In this document: one piece after another, positions 25,583 to 32,811 of the stretch
Layout: each line of letters begins with the position of its first letter
Position numbering within the stretch: position 1 is the first letter of the stretch
IMG/VR virus record: IMGVR_UViG_3300046167_000734
Location: 1 to 35,962 of that record
Reading direction: 5' to 3' (one strand)
Length of the DNA: 35,962 bases
Source: a virus
The notes under the pieces: model-generated
The model's input: the letters and a program-made list of their open reading frames with translations, nothing else
What the model was told of the DNA's origin: nothing
Database searches by the model: none
Translations under genes and position numbers: made by a program

Positions 25583-28500
25583 TTAGAATTGGTATTTGAA
25601 TCCTAATTGTATGCGGTATAAACTTCTATAATAGTTTGTGCTTTCATTATGAATTTTATCTAAACTCATTCTGTAAGCTGGTTTATACTCATAAGTGAAG
25701 TTGCCGTCACCTAATGAAACTGGTACGGCCTCTGCGATTGATCTGTCGGAACTAGAAGCTTTTGTTTGTCTTCCATATTCACTGTCGATCAAGTTAAGTA
25801 AATTTTCAACGTCAAGTGTTAAAACAAACTTGTCGTTGTCTGTGAGTCCAAGTCCTGGGAATTCTTGAGTTAGTTTAAAATCAAGTCTATAATTCCAGTC
25901 TGTCTCGAATCCATTAATCGGTGCAAACCCACCTGCATAGCCAGATAGTCCAGCTGCTGCAATGTATGAGTCAAGATCGCTTTGGAAGTATGAAGGGACA
26001 ACTACGTCTCCATTCGGTACATAAAAAGCGGCTGTTGCATCACGAGTTGATTCTTTGTCCAGTCCCCATAGAGCTCCATCTTTGTAGTTTCCAAAAGTAT
26101 AAGAGAAAGGTTCTCCACTTATAGCGGCTCCTACGAAGGTGAATGTTGTTGGGTGATTGTCAAAGAAGTATTTTGTATAGTTTGCTACAAAATTAAAAGT
26201 ATGCTCTCTTGAATAAATTGATCTGTGTAATACATCTTCATTAAAGTTTGCATATTTTGTTGTATATTTAAAGTTTGAGATATTTCTTGAAGAAGAAAGA
26301 TTACCAACTGTTTGAACATCTTGCCATGTATATGAAGCATAGATATCCCAGCTGTCCCAAGCCTTTGCCATAGAAAGACTAACTAGGTCTGAATGACCTT
26401 TATCTGTGTTAGTAAGAAGCATATCATAACCTCTACCATCATAGAATTTCTCCATAGCTTTACCACAGTATGAGTAGTCAGCATAAATAAGTCTGCCGTC
26501 TACAGCTGTACCGATTGGCATGTTAGAAACGCTGTTGCCAATTTCTGGGCAATCAACTGATCCAGCAAATGCAGGATTTCCTAATCTTAGTTGCTTGAAG
26601 TGTAGGTCTGTGTCAGTTTCTGTTTTTAAGTAATCAGCACTGAAGTACCAGCCATCTCCAAGTTCCCAATCCATTCCAATTGACATCTTCATATCTTTTG
26701 GTAATTCAAAGTTAGGATCTAGCATGTCAGCGTATGCTGGTCTGAATCCTGGTTGACCTGGTTGGTAAATGTAAGAATCAAATGGTGTTGTATCAAATCC
26801 ATTAAAGTTTGCTGCTGCACTCAAAGGTACACTTGCATTTTGAATTCCGATTCCATCATTTGAGAAAGTTCCGCCCATCCATACATTTGGTCTGCCACCA
26901 GTGAAGTAACCTAAGCCACCTCGAATAGTAACATCTTTCATCATTCCCATATCACCTTGTTCATATGTGAATCCAAATCTTGGTAGTACAATATCTTTGC
27001 CGTCTAAGCTAGTATCGTTACGAATACCATGATTATCAAATAATGCTGGGTTATACAATGGAGTTTCATCCATTGAGTATTCTTCCATTCTTACACCAAA
27101 CTGTAATGTGAGTCTGTCGCTGTAATCCCATGTGTCTTGAATGTAGTAACTTGTAGTTTCTATTTCAAAAGCTGCTGAACCATCAGCGGGGTTACCAGAA
27201 GGTGAGTTCCTATAGTCAATGCTATATGGAGTTTTGTTTTCAAAGTCTGAAGCACTTGCAAAAAGCAATTCAGCATCTGAGTATGCAACAAATCCATTTG
27301 CGACATCAACCATATTTTTATGAATACCTGCAACTAGTTCATGTGAACCAAGTAGGTAAGACATTTCGAATTCAAATTCGCTTGTGTCTGTTTGTAGAGA
27401 ATTATAGTGTCTGAATACATCAGGTCCCATAATAATCTGTGGACCTCTATCGCCCTCTCCTAACTCAACGACTGCTCTCATGAAATCATCTCCACCGACA
27501 CTTGCTTGCGCAGTATCAACAGTTCTCATTCCATATCTCATAGTAGTTGAAAAACTGTCAGTCCAATCGCTAAAGATTTGGAAACTGTCAGATTGTAGTT
27601 CTGTGGTTTTTGTGTAATTACCACTTGTAAGTGCTAGTACATTTTCTGATCCGCCATATTCTCTTACATCATTGTTATCTGATGTTTGATGTGTATATGT
27701 CATACGTTGGCTATCATTCATGTTCCAGTCAAGTTTAATAAGAAGATCTTCATCAAGTAACTCATTATTCATACCAGAAGCAGAACCTGCATCATAGTTA
27801 TAAACAGATTGTGCTAAGTCAATGATTTCAGTAGCTTGTGCTAATGATACACCTTCGACTTCTCTAAGTGCACCTGAGCCTGCTGCTCCCCATACACCTG
27901 GTTCGGTTTTCTCAAACTTATCGTAGTTAATAAAGAAGAATAGTTTATCAGCTATAACGGGTCCTCCGAAAGTATACCCTATTGTTTCTTCATCAAATTC
28001 TCCAATAGTTACAGATTGATCTTCGATTTGATCTCCGACCCAACTGTCTCCCATTTGAAAACCATATACGCTACCTGCGAATTCATTAGTACCTGATTTA
28101 GTTACAACATTAACATTACCTGCTGTTGAACCTGAATCTCTTACATCGAAGTCTACTACACTTACATTTACTTGCTCTACAGAGTCAAGTGAAATAGGTG
28201 AGCGAACTCCAGGATATCCACCATATTCAAGACCGAAGTCATCTGATTGGCCAATACCATCAACACTAAAAGAACTATACCTGGCATTTGCACCAGCGAT
28301 AGAAATACTTTCTGTGTCATCTCCATTGAAGCTAATGCTGTAAACATTAACAAATGGTTGTGTTGCGACAGCATCTTTAAGATCTCTCTTAACTGATGCA
28401 ATCTTTCCGATCTGATCGGAAGTTAAAGTACTCTTTGGGCCTGTAATAAGACCTGAAGTATTTAACTTTTGTGCAGTCACTACAACTTCTTCTTCAACCG

Positions 28501-28831
28501 TTCTTCCAACAATAAATCTAATCTTGTCAGTTTCTCCGAGTTCTAAAAATACGTTGTCACGAGTTGCGTTTCCTCCAGTGGATGTAACTATCACAGTATA
28601 AGGACCACCAACACGCAAATTACGTGCTAGAAAGATACCTTCGCTGTTTGTTACTTGGGAGGAGGCTGAGCCAGATGGCTCGTGGATTACGGAGACTGAA
28701 GCTCCTGAGATGGCGTTACCAGTTGAACTTAGCACAGTTCCTCTGATTGCCGAAGTGGTTTCTTGGGCAAATGCTGGAATCGCTAGAAAGACGAAAGCAG
28801 ATAACCCAAGGAATAGATTTCTAAAAACCAT
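25583..28831 (-). CDS. Oar-like TonB-dependent outer membrane receptor
   Basis: 1082 residues. It has a Sec signal peptide (cleavage after AIPAFA, residue 22) and a carboxypeptidase-regulatory-like beta domain (about 24-105; TTSAIRGTVLSSTGNAISGA). Next is a hinge EEEVVVTAQKLNT, then a plug domain (about 125-250; LTSDQIGKIASVKRDLKDAV, DGIGQSDDFGLE, VNVVTKSGTNEFAGS) and a long beta-barrel ending in Phe (YRIQLGFKYQF), as required for BAM insertion. This is the Oar/CarboxypepD-TBDR type common in gammaproteobacteria. It may import substrates, replace a host receptor, or block superinfection. It has its own promoter, leader and terminator and appears complete. Very unusual in a phage genome. Confidence 0.92.
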   Translation of the reverse strand: MVFRNLFLGLSAFVFLAIPAFAQETTSAIRGTVLSSTGNAISGASVSVIHEPSGSASSQVTNSEGIFLARNLRVGGPYTVIVTSTGGNATRDNVFLELGETDKIRFIVGRTVEEEVVVTAQKLNTSGLITGPKSTLTSDQIGKIASVKRDLKDAVATQPFVNVYSISFNGDDTESISIAGANARYSSFSVDGIGQSDDFGLEYGGYPGVRSPISLDSVEQVNVSVVDFDVRDSGSTAGNVNVVTKSGTNEFAGSVYGFQMGDSWVGDQIEDQSVTIGEFDEETIGYTFGGPVIADKLFFFINYDKFEKTEPGVWGAAGSGALREVEGVSLAQATEIIDLAQSVYNYDAGSASGMNNELLDEDLLIKLDWNMNDSQRMTYTHQTSDNNDVREYGGSENVLALTSGNYTKTTELQSDSFQIFSDWTDSFSTTMRYGMRTVDTAQASVGGDDFMRAVVELGEGDRGPQIIMGPDVFRHYNSLQTDTSEFEFEMSYLLGSHELVAGIHKNMVDVANGFVAYSDAELLFASASDFENKTPYSIDYRNSPSGNPADGSAAFEIETTSYYIQDTWDYSDRLTLQFGVRMEEYSMDETPLYNPALFDNHGIRNDTSLDGKDIVLPRFGFTYEQGDMGMMKDVTIRGGLGYFTGGRPNVWMGGTFSNDGIGIQNASVPLSAAANFNGFDTTPFDSYIYQPGQPGFRPAYADMLDPNFELPKDMKMSIGMDWELGDGWYFSADYLKTETDTDLHFKQLRLGNPAFAGSVDCPEIGNSVSNMPIGTAVDGRLIYADYSYCGKAMEKFYDGRGYDMLLTNTDKGHSDLVSLSMAKAWDSWDIYASYTWQDVQTVGNLSSSRNISNFKYTTKYANFNEDVLHRSIYSREHTFNFVANYTKYFFDNHPTTFTFVGAAISGEPFSYTFGNYKDGALWGLDKESTRDATAAFYVPNGDVVVPSYFQSDLDSYIAAAGLSGYAGGFAPINGFETDWNYRLDFKLTQEFPGLGLTDNDKFVLTLDVENLLNLIDSEYGRQTKASSSDRSIAEAVPVSLGDGNFTYEYKPAYRMSLDKIHNESTNYYRSLYRIQLGFKYQF

Positions 28832-28879
28832 ATTTTACTCCTTATTACTTATTGTTGTTAACAATAGTTTATTGAAAGC

Positions 28880-28896
28880 GTAGGAAGATTTCCTAC
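28880..28896 (-). promoter_or_regulatory. Palindrome just past TBDR transcription start (operator-like)
   Basis: GTAGGAA-GAT-TTCCTAC, a perfect 7-bp inverted repeat, lies within about 5-20 nt of the predicted TBDR start. It could be an operator for a repressor or a 5' RNA stem protecting the mRNA. Confidence 0.55.
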
Positions 28897-28906
28897 ATAT
28901 GCGTGT

Positions 28907-28935
28907 ATTATAACAAATTTCACCAAGAATGTCAA
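28907..28935 (-). promoter_or_regulatory. Perfect sigma-70 promoter of TBDR
   Basis: Minus-strand TTGACA (28930-28935), 17 bp, TATAAT (28907-28912). It gives a leader of about 70 nt that contains the palindrome at 28880-28896 and an AAGGAGT Shine-Dalgarno site before the ATG at 28831. Confidence 0.88.
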
Positions 28936-29015
28936 GATATATTTTCGAATGCATCGTCACGATGTTCTGTGTGCGTCTTTTATTACTTTTCAAAAAATCC
29001 CAAAGTTGTACGTGT

Positions 29016-29065
29016 GGGGGAGCCCGGCGGGTCAGCCGATGTCAAGTCAACTAACCGCCCCCCTC
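29016..29065. repeat. GC-rich element A after minus-strand unit
   Basis: A GC-rich island directly behind the 84-residue gene. GGCGG (29026-29030) can pair with CCGCC (29055-29059). It contains GGCGGGTCAGCCG, related to the 19-bp repeat shared by elements C and D. Probably a terminator or boundary for the unit; the rest of 28936-29015 has no gene. Confidence 0.45.
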
Positions 29066-29320
29066 CTAGCAGAGATTCTTAATCTTGTCAAGGATTTTAT
29101 ATACACCCTCAACACTTAGACCAGCGATCACATCATCTGTGACCTCTGTTGTATAGCACAACTCCTCGCCGTCAAGGACAGCAATCTCAAAACGATTGAT
29201 ACCCTCGCCACTGATGACACTCGCACCATACCCATTGGGGAAAGAAAACTTTGTTTGGTTCTTTCCATAATAAGAATTCTTTTCTACAATAAAAGAATCC
29301 AAAGCTACATTAATACTCAT
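29066..29320 (-). CDS. 84-residue hypothetical protein
   Basis: Starts MSINVALDSFIVEKNSYYGK; a small mixed alpha/beta protein with FSFPNGYGASVISGEGINRF and a C-terminal helix EGVYKILDKIKNLC. It is the last gene of the 29.07-29.89 kb minus-strand unit. Family not recognised. Confidence 0.65.
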   Translation of the reverse strand: MSINVALDSFIVEKNSYYGKNQTKFSFPNGYGASVISGEGINRFEIAVLDGEELCYTTEVTDDVIAGLSVEGVYKILDKIKNLC

Positions 29321-29508
29321 ATTCTACTCCTTTCAATATTATCAGCTAATTCACAACACGCATCGCAAAGGACACGCCCACCGTCAACATCCGTCTGTCC
29401 ACATTTGGACTTGACTTCACGAAACGAATACATCGTTTCGACATATCGCACAACCTCAGCATTACACTTTGGATTTGGACGAAAACTATATTTAACATCT
29501 ATATACAT
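29317..29508 (-). CDS. 63-residue Cys-containing hypothetical protein
   Basis: Starts MYIDVKYSFRPNPKCNAEVV with GGAG 7 nt upstream. It contains Cys residues in KSKCGQTD and VLCDACCELAD that may bind zinc. It overlaps the next gene by 4 nt. Family not recognised. Confidence 0.6.
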   Translation of the reverse strand: MYIDVKYSFRPNPKCNAEVVRYVETMYSFREVKSKCGQTDVDGGRVLCDACCELADNIERSRI

Positions 29509-29511
29509 ATA

Positions 29512-29601
29512 CTATGCTCCTATCATATTATTAACTGCAATCATACCCACGATTGCACACCACACAATTACAACTAATGACCAACCTATAAAGCTATTCA
29601 T
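29512..29601 (-). CDS. 29-residue membrane micro-protein
   Basis: ORF from ATG 29601 (MNSFIGWSLVVIVWCAIVGM) to TAG 29512, a single membrane segment. Its ATG overlaps the stop of the previous gene (TAATG), typical of real coupled translation. One of four or more membrane micro-proteins in the right third. Confidence 0.55.
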   Translation of the reverse strand: MNSFIGWSLVVIVWCAIVGMIAVNNMIGA

Positions 29602-29795
29602 TACTTGCCACCTCTCAATCTGTAAAGATTAAGATGCTCACTTGCACCTTTAAGAGCCAAGCGTGTGGCTCTTGCCATGCCTTGCTCTACTGTTAGAGAA
29701 GGATTATCAAATGTGACTCCCTCGCTATCAAAAGGCAAATCAGCAATCAAAGATTTTCTTCGATTGATTTTTTGTTTTAATAATTTATTATTCAT
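29601..29795 (-). CDS. Hypothetical early protein, paralogue 1 (MNNKLL type)
   Basis: I use ATG 29795 (MNNKLLKQKINRRKSLIADL) with AGGAG upstream; an earlier alternative start at 29843 only adds Ser/Val-rich out-of-character residues. The 64-residue product contains NPSLTVEQGMARATRLALKG and is a clear paralogue of the protein at 30451-30621, which shares INRRKSLIADLPF and TVEQGMARA. Basic and helical; perhaps a regulator of host functions. Confidence 0.65.
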   Translation of the reverse strand: MNNKLLKQKINRRKSLIADLPFDSEGVTFDNPSLTVEQGMARATRLALKGASEHLNLYRLRGGK

Positions 29796-29890
29796 ACTGA
29801 TACTCCTACTATAACTACTACTACTAACGCTACTAAGAACCAAGCTAATATAGCCTCGTCTTTTTGATTTGTTGTTCTTAATTTTTTCAT
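29792..29890 (-). CDS. 32-residue membrane micro-protein
   Basis: ORF from ATG 29890 (MKKLRTTNQKDEAILAWFLV) to TGA 29792, with one C-terminal membrane segment (ILAWFLVALVVVVIVGVSV). First gene of its unit, preceded by AGGAG. Its stop overlaps the next start. Confidence 0.6.
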   Translation of the reverse strand: MKKLRTTNQKDEAILAWFLVALVVVVIVGVSV

Positions 29891-29913
29891 ATTAACTCCT
29901 ATTTATACTACGT

Positions 29914-29942
29914 ATTATCGCATTTTATAGGGCTACTGTCAA
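29914..29942 (-). promoter_or_regulatory. Promoter of minus-strand unit 1
   Basis: Minus-strand TTGACA (29937-29942), 17 bp, GATAAT (29914-29919). Just upstream lies AGAAAGTTGCTCTTTTTT, identical to the sequence upstream of the unit 2 promoter. Confidence 0.65.
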
Positions 29943-30019
29943 CCCCAATATTGAAAAAAGAGCAACTTTCTGTGATTATCACCGCAGATCAGGGACTTAG
30001 GACGGACGGGCCCGCCCCC
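29937..30019. repeat. Duplicated promoter-upstream/GC element B
   Basis: Aligns with 30675-30773: TTGACA at one edge, then GAGCAACTTTCT (12 bp identical), CCGCA.ATCA..GACTTAG, then a GGGCCCGCCCCC-type GC block. It is followed by the 3' end of unit 2, so the whole promoter-plus-gene block looks tandemly duplicated. Not a CRISPR array. Confidence 0.65.
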
Positions 30020-30048
30020 ACCTTGCCCACTATGTCAAGCCCTCTCAA

Positions 30049-30171
30049 CTAAAAGCTTACTTTAACATCGCCAAACAATAAGGCTACAATTCCAGCTATC
30101 AATACTATATCAGCACAGACAGACCATACTATATACAGCTTGAATAACCACTTACTAATATTAACCCACAT
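30049..30171 (-). CDS. 40-residue membrane micro-protein
   Basis: ORF from ATG 30171 (MWVNISKWLFKLYIVWSVCA) to TAG 30049, with one hydrophobic span (ADIVLIAGIVALLFGDV). ATG overlaps the preceding TAA. It ends just before GC element B. Confidence 0.55.
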   Translation of the reverse strand: MWVNISKWLFKLYIVWSVCADIVLIAGIVALLFGDVKVSF

Positions 30172-30269
30172 TATATATCCCCCAACTCAATTGCTAAACC
30201 AACCATACACCCTGCGATTGCTAGAAAGCACACAGCGAATATCAGACCAAATAAAAATTCATCTCTCAT
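30171..30269 (-). CDS. 32-residue membrane micro-protein
   Basis: ORF from ATG 30269 (MRDEFLFGLIFAVCFLAIAG) to TAA 30171, essentially one membrane span. Both ends overlap neighbouring start/stop codons by 1-4 nt. Confidence 0.55.
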   Translation of the reverse strand: MRDEFLFGLIFAVCFLAIAGCMVGLAIELGDI

Positions 30270-30454
30270 AACTCATCCCTCAATTCAGCGTTAGACAATT
30301 TCATTGCTACAATGTCAATCATTGTATCCCTTGACATCATGCCATTTGTATTGCTTACGCTACCTTTCAATTCTTTTGCTAATTGTTCATTCGACATCTC
30401 AGATGCTTCTTGAATTTTATTCTCAAATAATTCTTGTAATACTAAACTGCTCAT
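30266..30454 (-). CDS. 62-residue hypothetical protein
   Basis: Starts MSSLVLQELFENKIQEASEM, an acidic helical protein with SNEQLAKELKGSVSNTNGMM. Its ATG overlaps the stop of the paralogue gene (ATGA). Family not recognised. Confidence 0.6.
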   Translation of the reverse strand: MSSLVLQELFENKIQEASEMSNEQLAKELKGSVSNTNGMMSRDTMIDIVAMKLSNAELRDEL

Positions 30455-30621
30455 GCTGACACCTCAACACCTTTTAAAGCCAAGCGTTTGGCTCTTGCCA
30501 TACCTTGTTCAACTGTCATTGAAGGATTATTAAAAGAAACACCTTTCAAATCTTTAAAAGGAAGATCAGCAATCAAAGATTTTCTTCGATTGATTTTTTG
30601 TTGTAAAATTTTATTATTCAT
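30451..30621 (-). CDS. Hypothetical early protein, paralogue 2 (MNNKIL type)
   Basis: 56 residues from ATG 30621 (MNNKILQQKINRRKSLIADL) to TGA 30451, too short for most ORF cut-offs. It closely matches the protein at 29601-29795 over its whole length (INRRKSLIADLPF, NNPSMTVEQGMARAKRLALKG). First gene of unit 2, behind promoter 30653-30680. Confidence 0.65.
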   Translation of the reverse strand: MNNKILQQKINRRKSLIADLPFKDLKGVSFNNPSMTVEQGMARAKRLALKGVEVSA

Positions 30622-30652
30622 AAATACTCCTAATTAATTATTTATACCTTTA

Positions 30653-30680
30653 ATTATACGCTCATTTTCAGAATTGTCAA
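30653..30680 (-). promoter_or_regulatory. Promoter of minus-strand unit 2
   Basis: Minus-strand TTGACA (30675-30680), 16 bp, TATAAT (30653-30658). From -35 to past -10 it is strikingly similar to the divergent plus-strand promoter at 31027-31054 (both have GCGTATAATTA and AGGTAT), suggesting one shared regulator. Confidence 0.75.
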
Positions 30681-30773
30681 CACCTAAATGCAAAAAAGAG
30701 CAACTTTCTTTAATTTCAACCGCAAATCAATGACTTAGATCGGCGCCGTTTGGGCCCGGGCTGACCCGCCCCC
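30675..30773. repeat. Duplicated promoter-upstream/GC element C with 19-bp repeat
   Basis: Second copy of element B. The GC part includes the 19 bases at 30755-30773 (CCCGGGCTGACCCGCCCCC), an exact inverted copy of 32652-32670 in element D. GC-rich in an AT-rich genome. Confidence 0.7.
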
Positions 30774-30779
30774 GCCAGC

Positions 30780-30960
30780 CTGAAACCCTTTGCCAGAGCG
30801 TGTTTCAACGATAGGGTCTACTATCAAACAAACCTTATAAACTCATTGAAAACACCTGCTCTGTAGCCCTCTCATAGCAAGGGTTTCAGAGGTGGTCAAA
30901 AAATCTCGTGAAAAAAATCTTGCAAAAATAGGCAAAAACAAGCAAAAAAGACCAAAAAAA
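30780..30960. other. Inverted repeats and phased A-tracts (possible origin/control region)
   Basis: CTGAAACCCTT (30780-30790) and AAGGGTTTCAG (30879-30889) form an 11-bp inverted repeat. Nested inside are CAGAGC/GCTCTG (30794-30799, 30858-30863) and GATAG/CTATC. Six A-tracts of 5-7 bases follow at 30898-30960, the last four spaced about 10.5 bp, which predicts bent DNA. No gene is visible between 30622 and 31060. Confidence 0.5.
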
Positions 30961-31026
30961 GATCAAGCGTAAACTACTGATATGCCGTTATAAATTAAAA
31001 TAATTGCATTATTTTCATTTTAGGGG

Positions 31027-31054
31027 TTTACAATTTCTCAAATAAGCGTATAAT
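31027..31054 (+). promoter_or_regulatory. Promoter of plus-strand early unit
   Basis: TTTACA (31027-31032), 16 bp, TATAAT (31049-31054). The ATG at 31061 is 6 nt below the -10 box (leaderless). Related in sequence to the divergent promoter at 30653-30680. Confidence 0.75.
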
Positions 31055-31060
31055 TAAGGT

Positions 31061-31465
31061 ATGAAAAAAAGCAATAATGCAAAAACCATATATTTAGACT
31101 TGGAGGTCAAAAATGGAAAAATCTGTAAAAGGCAAAAAAGCCGAAAAAACCAAAGCAACTCTATGCAAAGAAATAGGGCAACAAATGAAACTGTCTCAAT
31201 CAGAGATGACTTCATTAGAGAGAACATCCAAAGAGATGTTGCTCAAAATACAAGGTTGGATTTCATAGCCTTGTTAGGTTGGATAGGCTCAATTTTATTG
31301 TGCCTATCCCCTCTTTTCAATTTGGTTGTTTGGTGTTCACTTGCAATATTAGGTTTATCACTCTTGACAATTCAAGCATACAAAAATAAGGTTTACAATC
31401 TTTTATTCTTGAACATCTTTTCAATCATTACTTTTTCAATTAAACTTATAGGAATTACACAATGA
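31061..31465 (+). CDS. Membrane protein with basic N-terminus
   Basis: 134 residues from the leaderless ATG (MKKSNNAKTIYLDLEVKNGK). The first 65 residues are Lys/Arg/Asn/Gln-rich and overlap another ORF (31113-31268). The rest has two or three membrane segments (RLDFIALLGWIGSILLCLSP, NLVVWCSLAILGLSLLTI, LLFLNIFSIITFSIKLIGI). The stop overlaps the HAD start (ATGA). The real start could be further in; the membrane part is the convincing portion. Confidence 0.55.
   Translation: MKKSNNAKTIYLDLEVKNGKICKRQKSRKNQSNSMQRNRATNETVSIRDDFIRENIQRDVAQNTRLDFIALLGWIGSILLCLSPLFNLVVWCSLAILGLSLLTIQAYKNKVYNLLFLNIFSIITFSIKLIGITQ
31113..31268 (+). CDS. 51-residue overlapping hypothetical ORF
   Basis: An alternative frame inside the previous gene from ATG 31113 (MEKSVKGKKAEKTKATLCKE) to TAG 31268, with a strong Shine-Dalgarno GGAGG 7 nt upstream. 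The product is Lys-rich then helical (QMKLSQSEMTSLERTSKEML). The ribosome site favours this ORF over the N-terminal part of the 134-residue frame, but both could be used. Confidence 0.5.
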   Translation: MEKSVKGKKAEKTKATLCKEIGQQMKLSQSEMTSLERTSKEMLLKIQGWIS

Positions 31466-31968
31466 AAAAAACACAAATATTTATTTTCGATTTAGATGAT
31501 ACTGTTATTGACTCTAGCCATAGAGCCACTTTGACTGTTGATAATGGTCAAGTTGTTCTTGACTTGGATGCTTGGCGTAGAGATAGCACACATGAAAACA
31601 TTATGAAAGATAGCTTACTTCCTCTTGCTAACTACATGAGAGAATGTATCAACGCTGAACATACTTTTGTTTGGGTGTGTACTGCTAGAAATATGCAACA
31701 AGCAGATCACGATTTTTTAGCTAGACATGGCTTAACGCCTAACCTTGTATTATCAAGACAACTTGATGATGATACAGCAGACCATATCTTAAAAAGAAAA
31801 ATGATTTCAAAACTGCTTAACTTAAAACCTTTCAAAGATTGCGAAACAATATTTTTTGACGATAAGCCAAAAAATTTGCAAGCCTTAGAAAATATCATTG
31901 ACTTTAACTTAAACGCTAGAGCCATAAATGATATTGGGGCAATACCTGTGGAATGGAGTCAATCATAA
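31462..31968 (+). CDS. HAD-family phosphatase
   Basis: 168 residues with all HAD motifs: motif I FIFDLDDTVID (nucleophile Asp10, acid/base Asp12), motif II VCTARN (Thr), a basic KRKMISK (motif III Lys) and motif IV IFFDDKPKN. The lack of a large cap and the overall size resemble phage polynucleotide 3'-phosphatase or deoxynucleotidase proteins; the substrate cannot be told. It is the middle gene of the early plus-strand unit, with both ends overlapping neighbours. Confidence 0.8.
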   Translation: MKKTQIFIFDLDDTVIDSSHRATLTVDNGQVVLDLDAWRRDSTHENIMKDSLLPLANYMRECINAEHTFVWVCTARNMQQADHDFLARHGLTPNLVLSRQLDDDTADHILKRKMISKLLNLKPFKDCETIFFDDKPKNLQALENIIDFNLNARAINDIGAIPVEWSQS

Positions 31969-32399
31969 TGAATTATCTTTATGTTATGGATACGAATGTA
32001 AAGCCACGATTTAAGGTTGGCGTTTCTAATAATCCGAAAAGGCGTAGACGAGAAATTGAGAGAACAATTCAACAACAACATGGCAACGATAAAATTGTTA
32101 AACTACTTTGGCAAAAAGAATGTGCTGATGCCTATGATGTTGAATTGCAGACTCATGTTTATTTAAAACCTTTCAATGATCAATTCTATACAACAAATGG
32201 TTCTACAGAATGGTTTAACACATCATTGAAAAAAATATATTCAACTATTGGTTCAGCTTTGCGTTGGTATAAACAAAAACCTGCAAAACTTCCAAAAGGA
32301 ATGATAAGAGATAATATAAATGGTCGTATTATCAAAAAAGCTTATTTAACTAAAGACCAAATAACTAAAATTGAGGAAAATAATAATGTCAATATTTAA
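31968..32399 (+). CDS. GIY-YIG-like (T5orf172/MUG113-type) nuclease
   Basis: Start chosen at ATG 31968 (MNYLYVMDTNVKPRFKVGVS), overlapping the HAD stop, with GGAG upstream. YLYVMD and FKVGVSNNPKRRRREIE are the two GIY-YIG-type strands and Arg-rich helix. ADAYDVELQTHVYLKPF and STEWFNTS match the VE..lh..f and TEWF features of the T5orf172/MUG113 branch. A basic tail follows. Likely DNA-cleaving, but the classic first motif is degenerate (YLYVM), so activity is uncertain. Confidence 0.7.
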   Translation: MNYLYVMDTNVKPRFKVGVSNNPKRRRREIERTIQQQHGNDKIVKLLWQKECADAYDVELQTHVYLKPFNDQFYTTNGSTEWFNTSLKKIYSTIGSALRWYKQKPAKLPKGMIRDNINGRIIKKAYLTKDQITKIEENNNVNI

Positions 32400-32811
32400 A
32401 TCAGATGAAGGAGAATTTGCACGCTTTGAAAGACACATGAAACCAATCAGAGCGTTAAACGAAAACAAAAGATTGCGATTAATTCGCGATCAATTGAGAA
32501 AGGATTTACAACTGCAAAGAAAAGGATTAAGAGCCTTGAAATCTGAGCAGGCAATTCTTGAGCAAGAATTAAAAAGCCTTGCCCCTCTACAACTTAGAGC
32601 TACCTCTGAAACGCCCTATTTAAAGGGCGTTTCAGCGTGCCCCGAAAAATCGGGGGCGGGTCAGCCCGGGTCAGCCCGGGCACAGATCTGCCCGGCAACT
32701 TTCATGCCAATAAAACAGCGTGCTCGTGCGCCAAAGTGCAAAAATGAAGTGCTAAAACTAAGTACAAATTCGTACGAAGGCCACGCGCAGTGTTTGACGG
32801 GGTCTCCGTGA
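32386..32811 (+). CDS. Coiled-coil hypothetical protein, C-terminus read through GC element
   Basis: ATG 32386 with GAGG upstream starts MSIFKSDEGEFARFERHMKP. Residues to about 70 form a charged coiled coil (LIRDQLRKDLQLQRKGLRAL, then KSEQAILEQELKSL). After about 32590 the frame runs through GC-rich hairpins and gives low-complexity Pro/Ala/Gly/Arg sequence, so the annotated C-terminus is doubtful even though no stop occurs until 32809-32811. Confidence 0.5.
   Translation: MSIFKSDEGEFARFERHMKPIRALNENKRLRLIRDQLRKDLQLQRKGLRALKSEQAILEQELKSLAPLQLRATSETPYLKGVSACPEKSGAGQPGSARAQICPATFMPIKQRARAPKCKNEVLKLSTNSYEGHAQCLTGSP
32608..32700. repeat. GC element D: hairpins and 19-bp repeat
   Basis: Contains a perfect 10-bp hairpin (GAAACGCCCT/AGGGCGTTTC, 32608-32633), a second hairpin CCCCGA/TCGGGG (32640-32655) and the 19-bp sequence at 32652-32670 that is an exact inverted copy of 30755-30773. 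A TCAGCCCGGG tandem pair lies at 32661-32680. It bounds the plus-strand early unit. Confidence 0.65.

Noticed and set aside
29937-30773. CRISPR-like repeats
   Set aside because: Only two imperfect, long copies separated by about 740 bp; they are duplicated promoter regions.
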